A stretch of DNA of 64,000 nt, from positions 10,284,794-10,348,793 of the forward strand of contig NC_054536.1 in the NCBI RefSeq assembly GCF_017654505.1. Reading direction: 5' to 3'. Under the pieces are notes generated by a model, which saw only the letters and a program-made list of their open reading frames with translations, had not been told where the DNA came from and searched no databases. The position numbers and the translations under genes are program-made. The stretch comes from Polyodon spathula (Eukaryota > Chordata > Actinopteri > Acipenseriformes > Polyodontidae). Numbering within the stretch: the first letter of the stretch is position 1; each line of letters starts with the position of its first letter. Below are positions 21,617 through 33,029 of the stretch, one piece after another.

Positions 21617-23317
21617 CTCAGTCGTCAGTTTCAATTGGACAGCAGCAATCTGAGTAGTCTTGTGCTGTCAGAAATTCTCTTTTCTTTTAAGTTGTGTTGG
21701 ATTTACTGTTGTGTTAAATATTTATGATGCAAACAAATAAAACACAATCAATACGTTCATTTACAGTTTTATTTGGTTAGTTCTGAGAGGACATCAACAA
21801 CTTGTTGGATGTTATTGCGCTGTTTTATCGAACTTGCTCATCACCATTATTAACGTGGAGGGCAGACATGCGCTGTCTTTGGACATAGCTGGGACAGGAA
21901 TTAATTCAGTTAGACATTTAAGCAGCAAGGGTATTTTCAAACAGCTGCATTAATACTATAACAAGGGCATAACGCAGTTCATGATAAGTGGTTTTATACA
22001 GAACTGTAAACCCACAAGAGATATACAACATGACAGACCAGATATAGCAAAAAACAATAAGAAAAAAGCAGCCCCCATTATCATTAAGGTGAACTACACC
22101 ACTGCTAATCATAAAATCGCCCTTCAGCCACTACTTTCTGCCATCTTGGAATCCACAGTAACAACTGATCTGTTCCTTTGCAATATTTATATTTAAGAAT
22201 AAACACACTCATTAACATTTACATGTGAAATGCAGGTTTCCATGTGAAACTGGGTGTGGATTTTCCAGTGTGTTTCATCATTCACACAAGTAAATGAGAT
22301 TTACCCTATCCCTCTCTTTGGCCGTTTTTTTCGGCCACAAACCTGATTTACCCGAATAATCCTCTCAAACGTGCACGCGTATTGCCATTTCACGTGTAAA
22401 TTGACCCGCATGGAAACCCCATGATTGAGGCTGTCCTGAGTAATACATTATCCACTTTTAAAATCTCAGGAACAGGGACAGATTTACAATAGCAGTTTAC
22501 TAGTTACGATTATTATTGCTATTCTGTTGCCCACAGTCAATCTCATAATCAACCACTGGGTTACCTTTGACCTTTAACATACTGAAAAAAGAAGAACAAT
22601 ACAGTCTGTGTTCACTGTTTAAACATGGCAAGACAGGAGGACCCTTGTAAATTACAGTACACTGAGCAGTGAAGCACGTCAAACCTGTTTTGCTTATGCT
22701 TTATTCAGGGATTCGGGTTACAGAGATATTTTGTATGCTATATATTTAACTTTTGTTCCAACAAAGAACATTGTGAGTTACATTTTCCTCAGTGTCACTG
22801 TATCCTACATTTGGAATGCTTTACTCCATTATAGCTGGATTCACAGACCCTAAATAGCACCGATCTTAAACTACCTAATGTTACCTGACAGCTATGGACA
22901 AAAGCCTCACCCTATAGAATAAACAAATTGTGCTTCATAAGGTCGAACAAAACCTGCTGAATAATGATACGTCAACATATTGAATTGCGTAAGCTTTGTA
23001 GTTTTTTCATATCCTTCATAAAACTGACAAATTGAAAAATGTGACATTTCAAAATCTAACTTGAAATACTGTACTACTATAATGGCTTCTGGTAAACTTT
23101 TGAAATATCATTTTGTAATTTATTTGATTACATGATGTTAAATAAAAGACCTAAATTGTGTTCACATAGTATTTTTTCTTTTTTAAATTATGTCTCAATC
23201 CTTCTAGGTGATGCAAAACTTTTGGCCATGGCCATGTAGGTAAGGTTACGATCATCTAAGATTGGTGTTAATGGGAAACCAGTGTTCTTACCTTCTACCT
23301 GTACTGATTATGATATA
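21617..23317. other. Intron 9, mostly unrecognised
   Basis: No coding signal. The motif ggtttccatg occurs at about 22230 and, inverted, near 22411, with related copies near 20761 and 20905. These may be remnants of a MITE. Confidence 0.4.
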
Positions 23318-24810
23318 CAGTGCTAGTCAAAATTTTACATACCCCAGTGGAAATGTATAATTTCTAGAATTATAGGAAAAATATTTCATAGATAAAGTTT
23401 TGATTTGGTGGATGAGGAAAGAAAGTTAGAAGAAATAGAAGAAATAGTCTACAATTTTTTATTTCAGCAATTTTCAAAATGCTAATCCAAAAGTATTCAT
23501 ACCCTGACAAGGAAAATGAAATTAATAGCTAGTTCAGGCACCTTTAGCAATAATAACCTCTTTTAAATGATTAGGACATTTATCAATGAGCTTTTGGAAT
23601 GAATCTTTAGTGATTTTTGATCATTCTTCTAGGCAAACTTGTTCCAGTTTATTCAAATTCCAAGGAATTCTCTTATGCACAGCCTTCTTCCACTCATACC
23701 ACAAATTTTCATCAGATTTAGATTTTGACTAGGCCATACCAGAACATTGATTTTATTCTTCTTTAACCATTCTGAAGTACATTTTGATGTGTGTTTTGGA
23801 TCGTTGTTGTGTTGGAATGTCCAGTTGCATTTTAAACAAAGTTTTGTAGCGGAGGGTTTCAGATGATAGGTCAATATCTTTTGGTAGGCTATGGAATCAA
23901 TTTTATCATGTAGTGGAACTAAATTTCCTGTGCCATTAAAGGAAAAACAGCCCCATAGAAGAATATTACCACCGCCATGCTTGACAGTAGCTGTGGTGTT
24001 CTTTTCTTTGTATGCCTCACAAGACTCTCCAAACGTAACGACTATCAGCTTGACCAAACAGCTCGATTTTCGTTTCATCAATCCACAAAACCTTTGACCA
24101 GAACTCATATCCAGAATTCAAATGCCGTTTTGCAAACTTTAAGCAATTGTCCTTGCGAAGTTTTCCTAAGAGTGGCTTTTTCCTTGGCCTGCAACCATTG
24201 AGATCTTCACCATGCAATACTCGACCTATAGTTGAAATGGAAACCCCAGTCCCACTTGCAGCCAATTTACTTTGACTATCTTTGGCAGTCAATCTCAGAT
24301 TGTTATTAACCTTCCTCACAATCCTTCTACTTGTTCTGGTGAAAGAACCTTCTTTCTTCCAGACCAAGGGAGCGTTGTGAAGTACCATGAGTCTTGTACT
24401 TCTTGATAATAGAAACAGTAATTGAAATTGGGATACTCAAATGCTTGGAAATCTTATTGTATCCTTCTCCATCATTAGGACAATAAATAATGTTCTGCTT
24501 AAGGTCTTCAGATAGCTCTTTACTTTTTCCCATATTTACTTACTGGCAATCATCCTACGCCTAAACCTTTTATACCTCTAAGAATGTTCACCTACAATCC
24601 AGCATTTTCTAGACTTTTCTTGAATTAGGTTCTGCATTATCATATTTAAATTTCTAGCACCTTGTAGATAATACTGTCATCGCATTAAAAGGTATGAATA
24701 CTTTTGAATTAGCATTTTTGGAGTTTTGCTACAAAAGATTCTTCCTAAAATTCTTAAATTTCAAGAGATTTCTAGAAATTTCAAATTTCAATTGGGGTAT
24801 GTAAACTTTT

Positions 24811-24815
<5 letters not shown>
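23318..24815 (-). mobile_element. Tc1/mariner element, inactive
   Basis: About 1.5 kb with inverted ends: cagtgctagtcaaaatttta then cataccccag (left) and, reverse-complemented, tagtcaaaagtttacatacccc (right). The left end follows a TA dinucleotide. The last few bases of the right end are replaced by an (AT)n array that starts at 24816. It encodes a broken transposase on the minus strand. Confidence 0.88.
23653..24533 (-). pseudogene. Tc1-like transposase, frameshifted
   Basis: The N-terminal DNA-binding helix-turn-helix starts MGKSKELSEDLKQNIIYCPN, followed by a second HTH and a GRPRKK-type linker. The catalytic part carries LWIDETKIELFG with the first Asp and HNNDPKHTSK with the second Asp. 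The third acidic residue, normally the Glu of a NPIENLW-type motif, is lost to a one-base deletion near 23710 (WPSQNLNLMKIC). At least three frames are needed to read it all. Confidence 0.85.

Positions 24816-24884
<69 letters not shown>
24816..24884. repeat. (AT)n microsatellite at the right end of the Tc1 element
   Basis: About 34 AT units starting at the point where the Tc1 right terminal repeat is cut off. Confidence 0.95.
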
Positions 24885-24887
<3 letters not shown>

Positions 24888-25990
24888 ATGTTTACTCGAA
24901 TTTAAGTCACCCCTGAATTCAATTCGCACCCCCAAATACGGACACCCAAAAAAAAAAAAAAAAAAAAGACCCTGAATGCAAGTCACATTTAACTTTTGTA
25001 TAAAGGAAATCAACAGAAGAAGAAACAATTAACTGGTTAAATAAGTAATTTCCAAAAATCACCAGGATTAATTAGTCATCAAGTTAAATAATTAGGCAAG
25101 AAAAACACTCAAGACTTTTAAGACCGGTGGATACACGATGGGTTACTGTATTAGATTTGAGTTGAATTGGGGACAAAGTCATTTGACTGCCTAATTGCGT
25201 GCAAATTACTAAAGAAAATGATCCAAGTTTGCAGCTTTTCTGTAGCCAGTACCATTTTATTAAATCTCTGTACACTGTTAAACCACAAACACGACTTTGT
25301 TGAGGATCCTCTGAAATACTGACAAACACCAGCTTTGTCAACTCCTTTTCTGATGATGAAGCCCACACTGAAGCTCCTGTTTTCTGGGTCAGATACCCTA
25401 ACCCTAACCTTATATCTCACACTGTACCTTGTATCTCTGCACACGACTCTGCAAAGCTGCAATGTTCTATTTGTAGTGCAGAGACCACTGCTGAATCATG
25501 CGTGCTGATTGTAACTTAACCAGTACAATATAAAACCTCACCATGATTTCCCTTGATTTGCTTCCTGCACTTTTAACTATACAGCCAACTGTTTTTGTTT
25601 AATTGCCTCCTCATACTGCTTGTTGCTATCAACGAAGACTCTACTACAATGCCGCCCAAGTCTTTTTAAAGCTGGCCTGTTCAGGTTCAGTACTACCCAT
25701 TTAATATTTGCTTTTATTTTAATGAGTTTGTTCCAAGACTATCGAACTGTAAATGCTTCTGACCCCAGAGTGAATGTAGGATAGTATTTGTACAGCAGAT
25801 GTTAAATTCCTGGTTAAAGAATGAATAAATACAAATAATCAATCAATTTGAATCCTACATTTATGTGACCTTCATGCAACACTTTACATTTCAGAACTTG
25901 ACATTTATAGTAGTCACATTATTGTGTTTCATAACCAAAGGATAACACTGCACGGTGTTTACAAAGGAAACGGATATTAAAGGAACTAAC
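24885..25990. other. Intron 9 near exon 9, nothing recognised
   Basis: Unique sequence with a poly-A/T stretch at about 24948-24967. No element boundary seen. Confidence 0.4.
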
Positions 25991-26123
25991 CATATCCAGC
26001 TGGTAGTTTTCTCATCTCAATCAGAGCTGCTAGTTTATTTATGGACAGTCTAGGCCATTGTTGGTAGAATGGGCAATGCAGAATCAGCTCTTGATTCTGT
26101 GCTGGATCCCGCGCAGCTATTTC
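25991..26123 (-). CDS. cnbd1: cnbd1 coding exon 9 (second cNMP-binding-like domain begins)
   Basis: 133-bp exon whose acceptor follows a 16-base run of T (ttggaag junction); the donor is gttagt. The peptide ELILHCPFYQQWPRLSINKL parallels human KLIRMCPYYEEWPTLSIYEL, followed by KLPAGYG where human has KFPPGHV. This is the N-terminal helical entry and first strand of the second cNMP-binding-like fold. One base is left for exon 10. Confidence 0.9.
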
Positions 26124-27228
26124 CTTCCAAAAAAAAAAAAAAAACAGTGTTACTTTTGTTGTTAGCATATTGTCCGTTTTTATCATTAATGAGTAGCACA
26201 AATATTAATATATGCATTACTCCATTTCTAAATATCAATACAGCCCGAATTGACTACACTTTTATGCTAAAATACATTTGAACACTTCTTTCCATAGAAA
26301 ACAAGAATTGTTACAAATTGGTAGTAAGAAAAACAAATACAGAAGCCCTTAATGCTGAAGCTAGAGGGCTGTTGTCCCTTCAATTGTTAGCTAGGGACAT
26401 TTGTGATATGAAGCAAAATAAAACATTTCACATTTTGTATTTACTACTTCACAACATACCTCCCTCTAAATCTTAAACTTTACATAACATTAGTAAATCC
26501 AGAATAAAATAAGCTGCACATTATCCCCATGGGCAGGGGAATAGCACCTCTGCTGGTTCTAATGGAAATAAATGGATATATTGATGACATGTAATGGATA
26601 TGTGGGAAAATCAGTATGAAAAGGTATATATATGAAGTAGTTATTACTAATGGAAGAACAGGAAATTAAAACAAATGTGGCCTCAACATACCAATAATAA
26701 GTTCTGACCCAGGGGTTCATAGAACAACTGTATACTAAATCTGAAGCGGTCAGTAGTCTTTATAATTTAAAATAAAGGTCCCTGCAAAATGTTTATTTTA
26801 TATGCTTAAAAAGCAGGCTGCAAATTTCCCTTGCAAGAAAAAAATGGTTAGCTTCAACATGGCAAATGCTCACTAACTTATGCACAAAACTGTGTTAGAA
26901 ATACATGTCAAACTAACTGAAAAACATATTGCATCTTTTTTATTAATTGTGGGGTTGTGTGATAAATTACCAGGATGAAGATGTGGGTTGTACAATACAA
27001 CAATATCTCAAAGTTAGTGTCTCACAGCATGTGGCCTTTATTATGCAGAAACCAAAAGCCACAAGGGCACACTTAGTCAAAGGTGATTGCATTACACTGA
27101 AAATACTACATACATCCAACAGCTCAAACCATTTGAGATATGAGCTGTTGAACAAACAACAAAAGCAGAAACAAAAAATATGCTTCCCTTCGAAGGTTGC
27201 TTAATTACATGGTTGCTATTTTTTTTAC

Positions 27229-27366
27229 CGCTTTTATTCTAGCATAGTCCCTGTTGGAGATCTTAAGAAGCTCACAGTCCTCCTCTGCAGTAACAGCCAG
27301 CCTCTTACTGTTTAATTCACAATTTGGTATTTTTTCTAGAGTTCCAAAGCAACATCCAACAGTGAG
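27229..27366 (-). CDS. cnbd1: cnbd1 coding exon 8 (end of first cNMP-binding-like domain)
   Basis: 138-bp exon (46 codons, phase 0 at both ends) with acceptor tctttcgtag and donor gtaaaa. It contains FGTLEKIP and AEEDCELLKISNRDYARIK, matching human FGTLEVMP and TEDDCEILKIPAKGYAKIK. This is the final strand and C-helix start of the first cNMP-binding-like fold. The usual phosphate-binding cassette is not recognisable in this first fold. Confidence 0.9.
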
Positions 27367-27650
27367 CTACGAAAGACACAAAAAGAGATATTAAAGTGAA
27401 ATACATTATTCATATTGGAGGTATTTTATTAAAAAAAAAAAAAATTGCCATAGTCGCTTCGTTATTATACCATCAAACCAGAAAATACAAAATAAATAAA
27501 TGAAAATTGTATTATTCTGGATAGATTATCCAAGATAGACTAGCTATCTAGTAGTCATGAAAATGGTTTGACAAATTGAGAAACTGGCCTCTTTTTGGTG
27601 GTCAATCAGCCCCTAATTACTGGAGCGCTTCGAGCCAAATATCGACTTAC

Positions 27651-27725
27651 AGCAGAAGGCAAGTGTGCATGTATAATGACAAGAGGCAGCAATACAAATG
27701 AGAAAACACTTCGTGATACCATTGA
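27651..27725 (-). CDS. cnbd1: cnbd1 candidate coding exon 7 (linker)
   Basis: 75-bp open segment, phase 0 at both ends, with acceptor tattctcag and a perfect donor gtaagt. The peptide begins SMVSRSVFSFVLLP and ends HAHLPSA. It falls where human CNBD1 has a linker containing SQSFHSFI and YLPSYDS between the two cNMP-binding-like folds. The similarity is weak. Because both ends are in phase 0, skipping the exon would keep the frame, so it could be optional. The intron to exon 8 is only 284 bp. Confidence 0.55.
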
Positions 27726-28118
27726 CTGAGAATATTAGCCTCAGAATACAAACATTAGAAAGTCATGTTTGTGTTTACAAATCACAAGGCATAGAGGACA
27801 ATATGATGTATTAAATATGAAAAAAAAAACTAAAAAACAGGTGTTCTGCAAAACTTTCACATAGCACAGTCAATATTAATAATTTAAACAGCAGCATATA
27901 TCTACAATACAGAAAAACATCATCTATTTAATTACTGTCAGCATGCAGCTACTTTCTAATATACATACTCGTTTCAGGAGGGAATCACTAATGTAGGTTT
28001 AACCTGTTTTTAATGACCTGCATCTGTCAGCTTAGAATCGATTTTATTGACTTTCCTAGCCCACCCCCAGGGAGTCTTGTGTACAGATATAACTTGACAA
28101 ACAAGTAACCTACCTACG

Positions 28119-28120
<2 letters not shown>

Positions 28121-28162
<42 letters not shown>
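28121..28162. repeat. (CA)n microsatellite abutting the Tc1-like MITE
   Basis: CA dinucleotides that run directly into the terminal repeat at 28163. Confidence 0.93.
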
Positions 28163-28166
<4 letters not shown>

Positions 28167-28645
28167 GCTGTGCAAAAGTCTTAGACGTTGCATTTTTCTA
28201 CTCTGATGCATTGAGCATCAACAGTTTACTCAAAGCCTCCTCTAGTGTTTTCTACTATTGTAACAACCTTGACTTGCATAAAGAAGGTAAAAAACACTGA
28301 GTGAAATAGCGCGCATCACTCGATTTTCAACAACACCTGTGCCTTCTGTCAGTTTTGTTGTCAATCAACGCTTGTCTTCTTTCTATTCCTTAAGGATATT
28401 ATCTTCAAGTATTGCTCATCCTTCTTAGACAGCTTTTAGGGTCTTCCAGTCCTGGGTTTGTCAGTTACAGATGATGTTTATCTGTACTTGATGATTATGC
28501 TTCGGATACCACACCTTGAAAATCAAGTGATGCAATGTATTTCACTCAATGTTAGAAAACACTACAGGCTTTGAGTACATTGTTTATGCTCATGATGCAT
28601 CAGAGTAGAAAAATGTAACATGTCTAAAACTTTTGCACAGCAGTG
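28163..28645 (-). mobile_element. Tc1-like MITE with transposase remnant
   Basis: About 483 bp with inverted ends of roughly 90 bp (actgctgtgcaaaagtctta ... aaacttttgcacagcagtg) and a TA after the right end. A remnant on the minus strand (about 28355-28455) reads KPRTGRPKKLSKKDEQYL-like residues and ISLRNRKKTSVD, the helix-turn-helix linker of a Tc1 transposase. The left end abuts a (CA)n array with no bases between. Confidence 0.75.
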
Positions 28646-29436
28646 TATATAATAAAAACAGAAATGTCAAGTAAAGACCAATTTCTGTTAAATAATCTGC
28701 AACAAGAAAATACTGTCTATAAATATTTTATTCTGCTGATGGTAAAGGTTAATCGTCTGTAAACCCTGCATATTTCTATCAGAATTAGGTTGGCTTTGGG
28801 ATAAAAAAAACCAAATGATTACAGCCTTCTAGGTCTGGAAAAGGCATGTAGTGATTGTATTACTCTAAAATCTTTTGATAATGTCTGTCCTTTTATTCAA
28901 ACGCTGCGTTGTGAAATTTAATCTGTGATGAAAAATTGGAACATATTTATTGTTCTACTACATGAATCCTGGATCCTTGAGGCAGAGATGCTCAGGGATT
29001 GTAGTTTGTCCACCATGCAAGCCAGTAAAACTGTGTTTATTTAGTTTTGGCTGTTACAGTAAGACCACCCAGTTGTTCTGTCAGTGAGAAAATAGCTGAC
29101 CGAAAATGTAAGAATTTCCGAATGCTGGTAACGTTTAATTAACTGTTGGTCACCCTTCTGAACATATTACTTGTACACATTTGTTTTTTTTAAATCATTT
29201 TCTCAAGGATTCAGTGATTTAAAATGAAATTTCAGCACAGGACACATTTTCACCGTGTTTACATTTGTAATTTACTCCTATTTTTTTCCACATTTTTCAC
29301 ATCAGACGACTGTGCAATATTTAATACACATGTATTGTGTCACCATTGGTGATAATGATGTGGTCTGCTAGGGATTCCTCCAGATAAAGTGAATGCTGTA
29401 GAACAAATCACAGTTCATTTGTTTAAACAATCTTAC

Positions 29437-29570
29437 CACTTTATGACATGAGGAGACCAAAGGAGAATGAGGCCCAGCCAAATACGGTTCTCCAAGCAGT
29501 TTTTTGTATGGCAGCGTCACAGGCCTGACAGAGCCTTTCAGTATTACATAGAATCCATTATTGCCAAATA
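29437..29570 (-). CDS. cnbd1: cnbd1 coding exon 6 (cNMP-binding beta-strands)
   Basis: 134-bp exon with acceptor ttaccttgcag and donor gtaaga. It reads FGNNGFYVILKGSVRP, a typical cNMP-binding-domain strand-turn-strand (GD..FYVILKG) and nearly identical to human VGNDGFYVILKGLARP. It ends in phase 0 after HKV. In cNMP-binding proteins this stretch forms beta-strands 2 to 4 of the jelly roll. Confidence 0.92.
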
Positions 29571-30210
29571 CTGCAAGGTAAAGAAATATTAAAATGAAAA
29601 ACACAGACATTCAAATGAATGAGATGCTGCAGTACAGTACAGCCCCATGTCCTGGCTAACTAGGAGTAACTCAAACTGGAAAGCAGAGCATGTCGTCCTG
29701 TAATATCTTTGCAGTTCATGACAAGAAAAAAAACAAATATGCAGACCTACAGCAAAGGTATATAGTAAAGGGAATCCAGGACTGTTTGATCATGTGGAAC
29801 AGGAGCAAATTGTTTTTCATTCAACCAGTACCTGAACAGAAATTTCATTATCTGTGTTTTTAATGTTTCAGGAAAAATTGACACCCTAACTTGTTACACC
29901 CAACATTCATCTCATCTCTGCAAATTTAAATGCTACATGTTTTGTTTTTTTGTTTTTTTTGCCTGGCCTAATACAAATTGTAATTGAATTCCTCATGCAC
30001 TGGCTAACTGTCTACTATTGTGAAGAAAAAAAAAAAAAAAAACCCTGCACTTGCTGTGCTTGAAATACATGGTAAAATAGAAAAAGTTACAAAGCCCCCC
30101 TTATTCAGTCATATATTTAAAGGATTGAATATCATAAGGTGGTACCATGCACACATTTATTTGCTCCAGCTGGTTTGAAAAACATATGCTACCTGTTTAG
30201 CTCATTGCAA

Positions 30211-30532
30211 TGAGTATTGAACCCCAGTTTACTAATACTGTACAGTGGTACTCTTATGAATATTGAAGCCCAGTTTACTAATACTGTACAGTGGTACTCT
30301 TATGAGTATTGAAGCCCAGTTTACTAATACTGTACAGTGGTACTCTTATGAGTATTGAACCCCATTTTAATAATACTGTACAGTGGTACTCTTTTGAGTA
30401 TTGAACCCCTCTTTAATAATACTGTACAGTGGTATTCTTTTGAGTATTGAACCCCACTTTACTAATATTGTACAGTGGTGCTCTTTTGAGTATTGAACCC
30501 CACTTTACTAATACTGTACAGTGGTGCTCTTA
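30211..30532. repeat. 46-bp minisatellite, seven units
   Basis: Seven copies of a unit with core actaatactgtacagtggt followed by ctctt and tgagtattgaaccc. The tacagtgg core recurs at 30241, 30287, 30333, 30379, 30425, 30471 and 30517, exactly every 46 bases. Units at the two ends differ by a few substitutions but no indel, so the array is young or homogenised. Confidence 0.95.
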
Positions 30533-31799
30533 TCCCAGATGTTAGTAGCAGCTGACTCACACATCTTCAATGACGTGCAAACAGTTTTACACTTCAGCAC
30601 ATCAAAGTGCTTCTATCTTGAGAGGTTAGCCCAATGCCTACCCAATTATTTCTGAAAGTACAGTGGTGACTGAGTGGAGAATTTGGATTGGACAGCTGCC
30701 TCCATGTTAAAGCTATGTATTTACTGTTATATCACATGTACCATATAGATAAATAAATAAATAAACAAATAAAAAAGCGTGTTTATTGCAAACATTTCGA
30801 GCAGCGTGTGTCTCCCCTGCCTCCTGTGATGAGTCACCACTGTATTGTAGCAATGTTATTCCTGAAAGAAATCTATTTGACCATGTCTTTTTTTATTAAG
30901 ACATGAGATTAGACCTATGTACCGCACTAGTGGATGTCATTTTATGTCCATGTTTTGCATGTCAAAGAACTGTGCTATAAATTAAATGTGCACTGGGTGT
31001 TTACAACAACTTTGTAAGATGTTAGAATTATATTAAAGAAACATTTTAATTTGCCTTACCCAATCATGGTAACCCGCGTTATAACAGGTGTAACTGGATC
31101 GTTTTACTTGCCTCTGAGGATAGCTATATGTAATTATTTGTTAAATGTTTCTGCTACTAATAAGTGCACTGCAGTTTATATTTTGAACTATGTGCTGTCA
31201 ATATGTGCTTCATGCAGTTATACCTCCTCACCAGTGGGTTCATAGGTATCAACAGCTTTACTGTAATATGAATAAAACCATGGTCAAGTTTGTACAGTTT
31301 TAAGTTAAAACAAAATATGGCTTGTAAAAGATAGATGATTCATAACTCTAAATAAATTCAATTTTTAAAGAGAGGTTCTAACTATCTTTATATTAAAATA
31401 CTTTCCAACAGTGGCTTCCTGTGCTGTGATCTTAAACACTGTAAACTGTTGTGGAGTTGCAGCACAATGGAGGACAGAATGAGGGAGGAGCCCCCCTGCC
31501 CCCCGAATCACACTGAGATTACAAAAATGTAGGAGAAAAAAAAAAATGGAAAGAATTGCTGTTTTTGTAGCACATAATTTTGTGTCACCTCACAAAATAG
31601 CAGTTAAATCCGAGCAATAACTGAGGCAAGGTATAGAGAAAGATTGGAGTGATATAAGGGTAAGCTGTCTAGACAGCACTAAGTGCCAATGTTAGGCATT
31701 ATTGAGGGCTGAGATTCGACTTTCACTTACAATCCTTGTGTCCTTGAATTAACTACTAAAAATGTAAAAAAATAAAAATAATTAAAAAAAAATATAAAA

Positions 31800-31800
<1 letters not shown>

Positions 31801-31858
<58 letters not shown>
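31801..31858. repeat. (AAT)n microsatellite
   Basis: About 19 AAT units, preceded by 70 bp of A-rich sequence. Confidence 0.95.
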
Positions 31859-31860
<2 letters not shown>

Positions 31861-32641
31861 GGGATTGATACTGCATACACCTCTGGTACCTATTATATAA
31901 TCTAATAAAAACAACAGCTTGGGTTGAGTTTAGTCAGAAATCCATGAGACAGTTAACTTCAAACTTTCCTGTTCAATCCTGATTTCATCGATTTTTATTA
32001 ATCACATACACTGGGTAATTAACCACATGTGGAATACAAGCGAAAAGGCTCTTTACTGTACATAAATGAATAGACACACACAACAATGCAGACAAGTATT
32101 TACCTGAATTTATAACCTTGTGACATTTTCAAATAACACAGTAATGACAGTAAAAATAAAACCAGGGTCAGTACGGTTACTGTGTGCTAATACTGTGCAA
32201 AATCCACAAAGAATATTTTTTGGTATTGTGGTGCAATCACATACTGACTAAAATGCTGATTAAAATGTGGGTCCATTGTTAAATAACCCAGGTGTTTTCC
32301 GTTGGTTTTCTACAAACTTAGATATCTGATTATGGGCTGTAGTTAACAATAAAACCTGACCTAATCTCTTATTGTTTTATTCTCCTGAAAGAAATCGGAG
32401 CTGTTAACAGATTTTTTTAGAACACCAGACAATTATGTTCAGTCAGCTTTGGCAGCACAGGTTCCTTAATTACAGCAATCTATAAGCAACCCAAATGCAT
32501 TTTCATCAGCTCAGCATAAAATGCTTCCTATGCAAGCAGAGTAACAGTCTGAGCTTTGTTATATACCTGCATAAGGAGGGTGTGCGCTCTCCAGTGCAAT
32601 GTGAGTAAAAGTGTCAAAGTACGTCAACGATGTTTTCTCTT

Positions 32642-32670
32642 ATATATATATATATTCCCTTTTAGGGATT

Positions 32671-32708
<38 letters not shown>
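32642..32708. repeat. Interrupted (AT)n microsatellite
   Basis: Two AT tracts separated by about 16 bp of unique sequence (tcccttttagggattcc). Confidence 0.93.
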
Positions 32709-32712
<4 letters not shown>

Positions 32713-33029
32713 CATATGGAATACCGCATCAAGCCCCTGTGGCATTTTGCGTGCGCCCGCGCCGAAAGGGGCGTCAGGCAAATGCTCATACGCTCTGCAC
32801 TGTCTCAGTCACAGACTCGCCCTCTCTCTCTCCATCCAATTCATATGGAAACCTTCCTTCTGCTTCCTCTAAACCCAGAATCTCAGAGTCTCTAATTAAA
32901 AAATAACCCACAAAATATTGGGAAGCGCTTAATCATTGATCTTTTTGTCCCGGTGGGCAGTTCCCCTAATTCCCCTAATTCTCCTCAATTAACTCTCGCT
33001 TTGTTATATTACAGCTTCCGACGCTATTA

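Larger units (their letters stand above)
30533..33029. other. Intron 5, nothing recognised besides microsatellites
   Basis: AT-rich sequence with the arrays at 31801 and 32642. The stretch 32730-33000 is more GC-rich and may belong to the decayed DIRS element that follows. Confidence 0.4.

Noticed and set aside
20761..22420. One large MITE bounded by ggtttcc motifs
   Set aside because: Four ggtttccatg-like motifs occur (two near 20.8 kb, two near 22.3 kb), but end positions, target duplication and orientation do not form one consistent element, and a hAT MITE lies between.
30211..30532. CRISPR-like array
   Set aside because: Units are contiguous 46-bp tandem copies with no spacers, in a vertebrate genome; it is a minisatellite.
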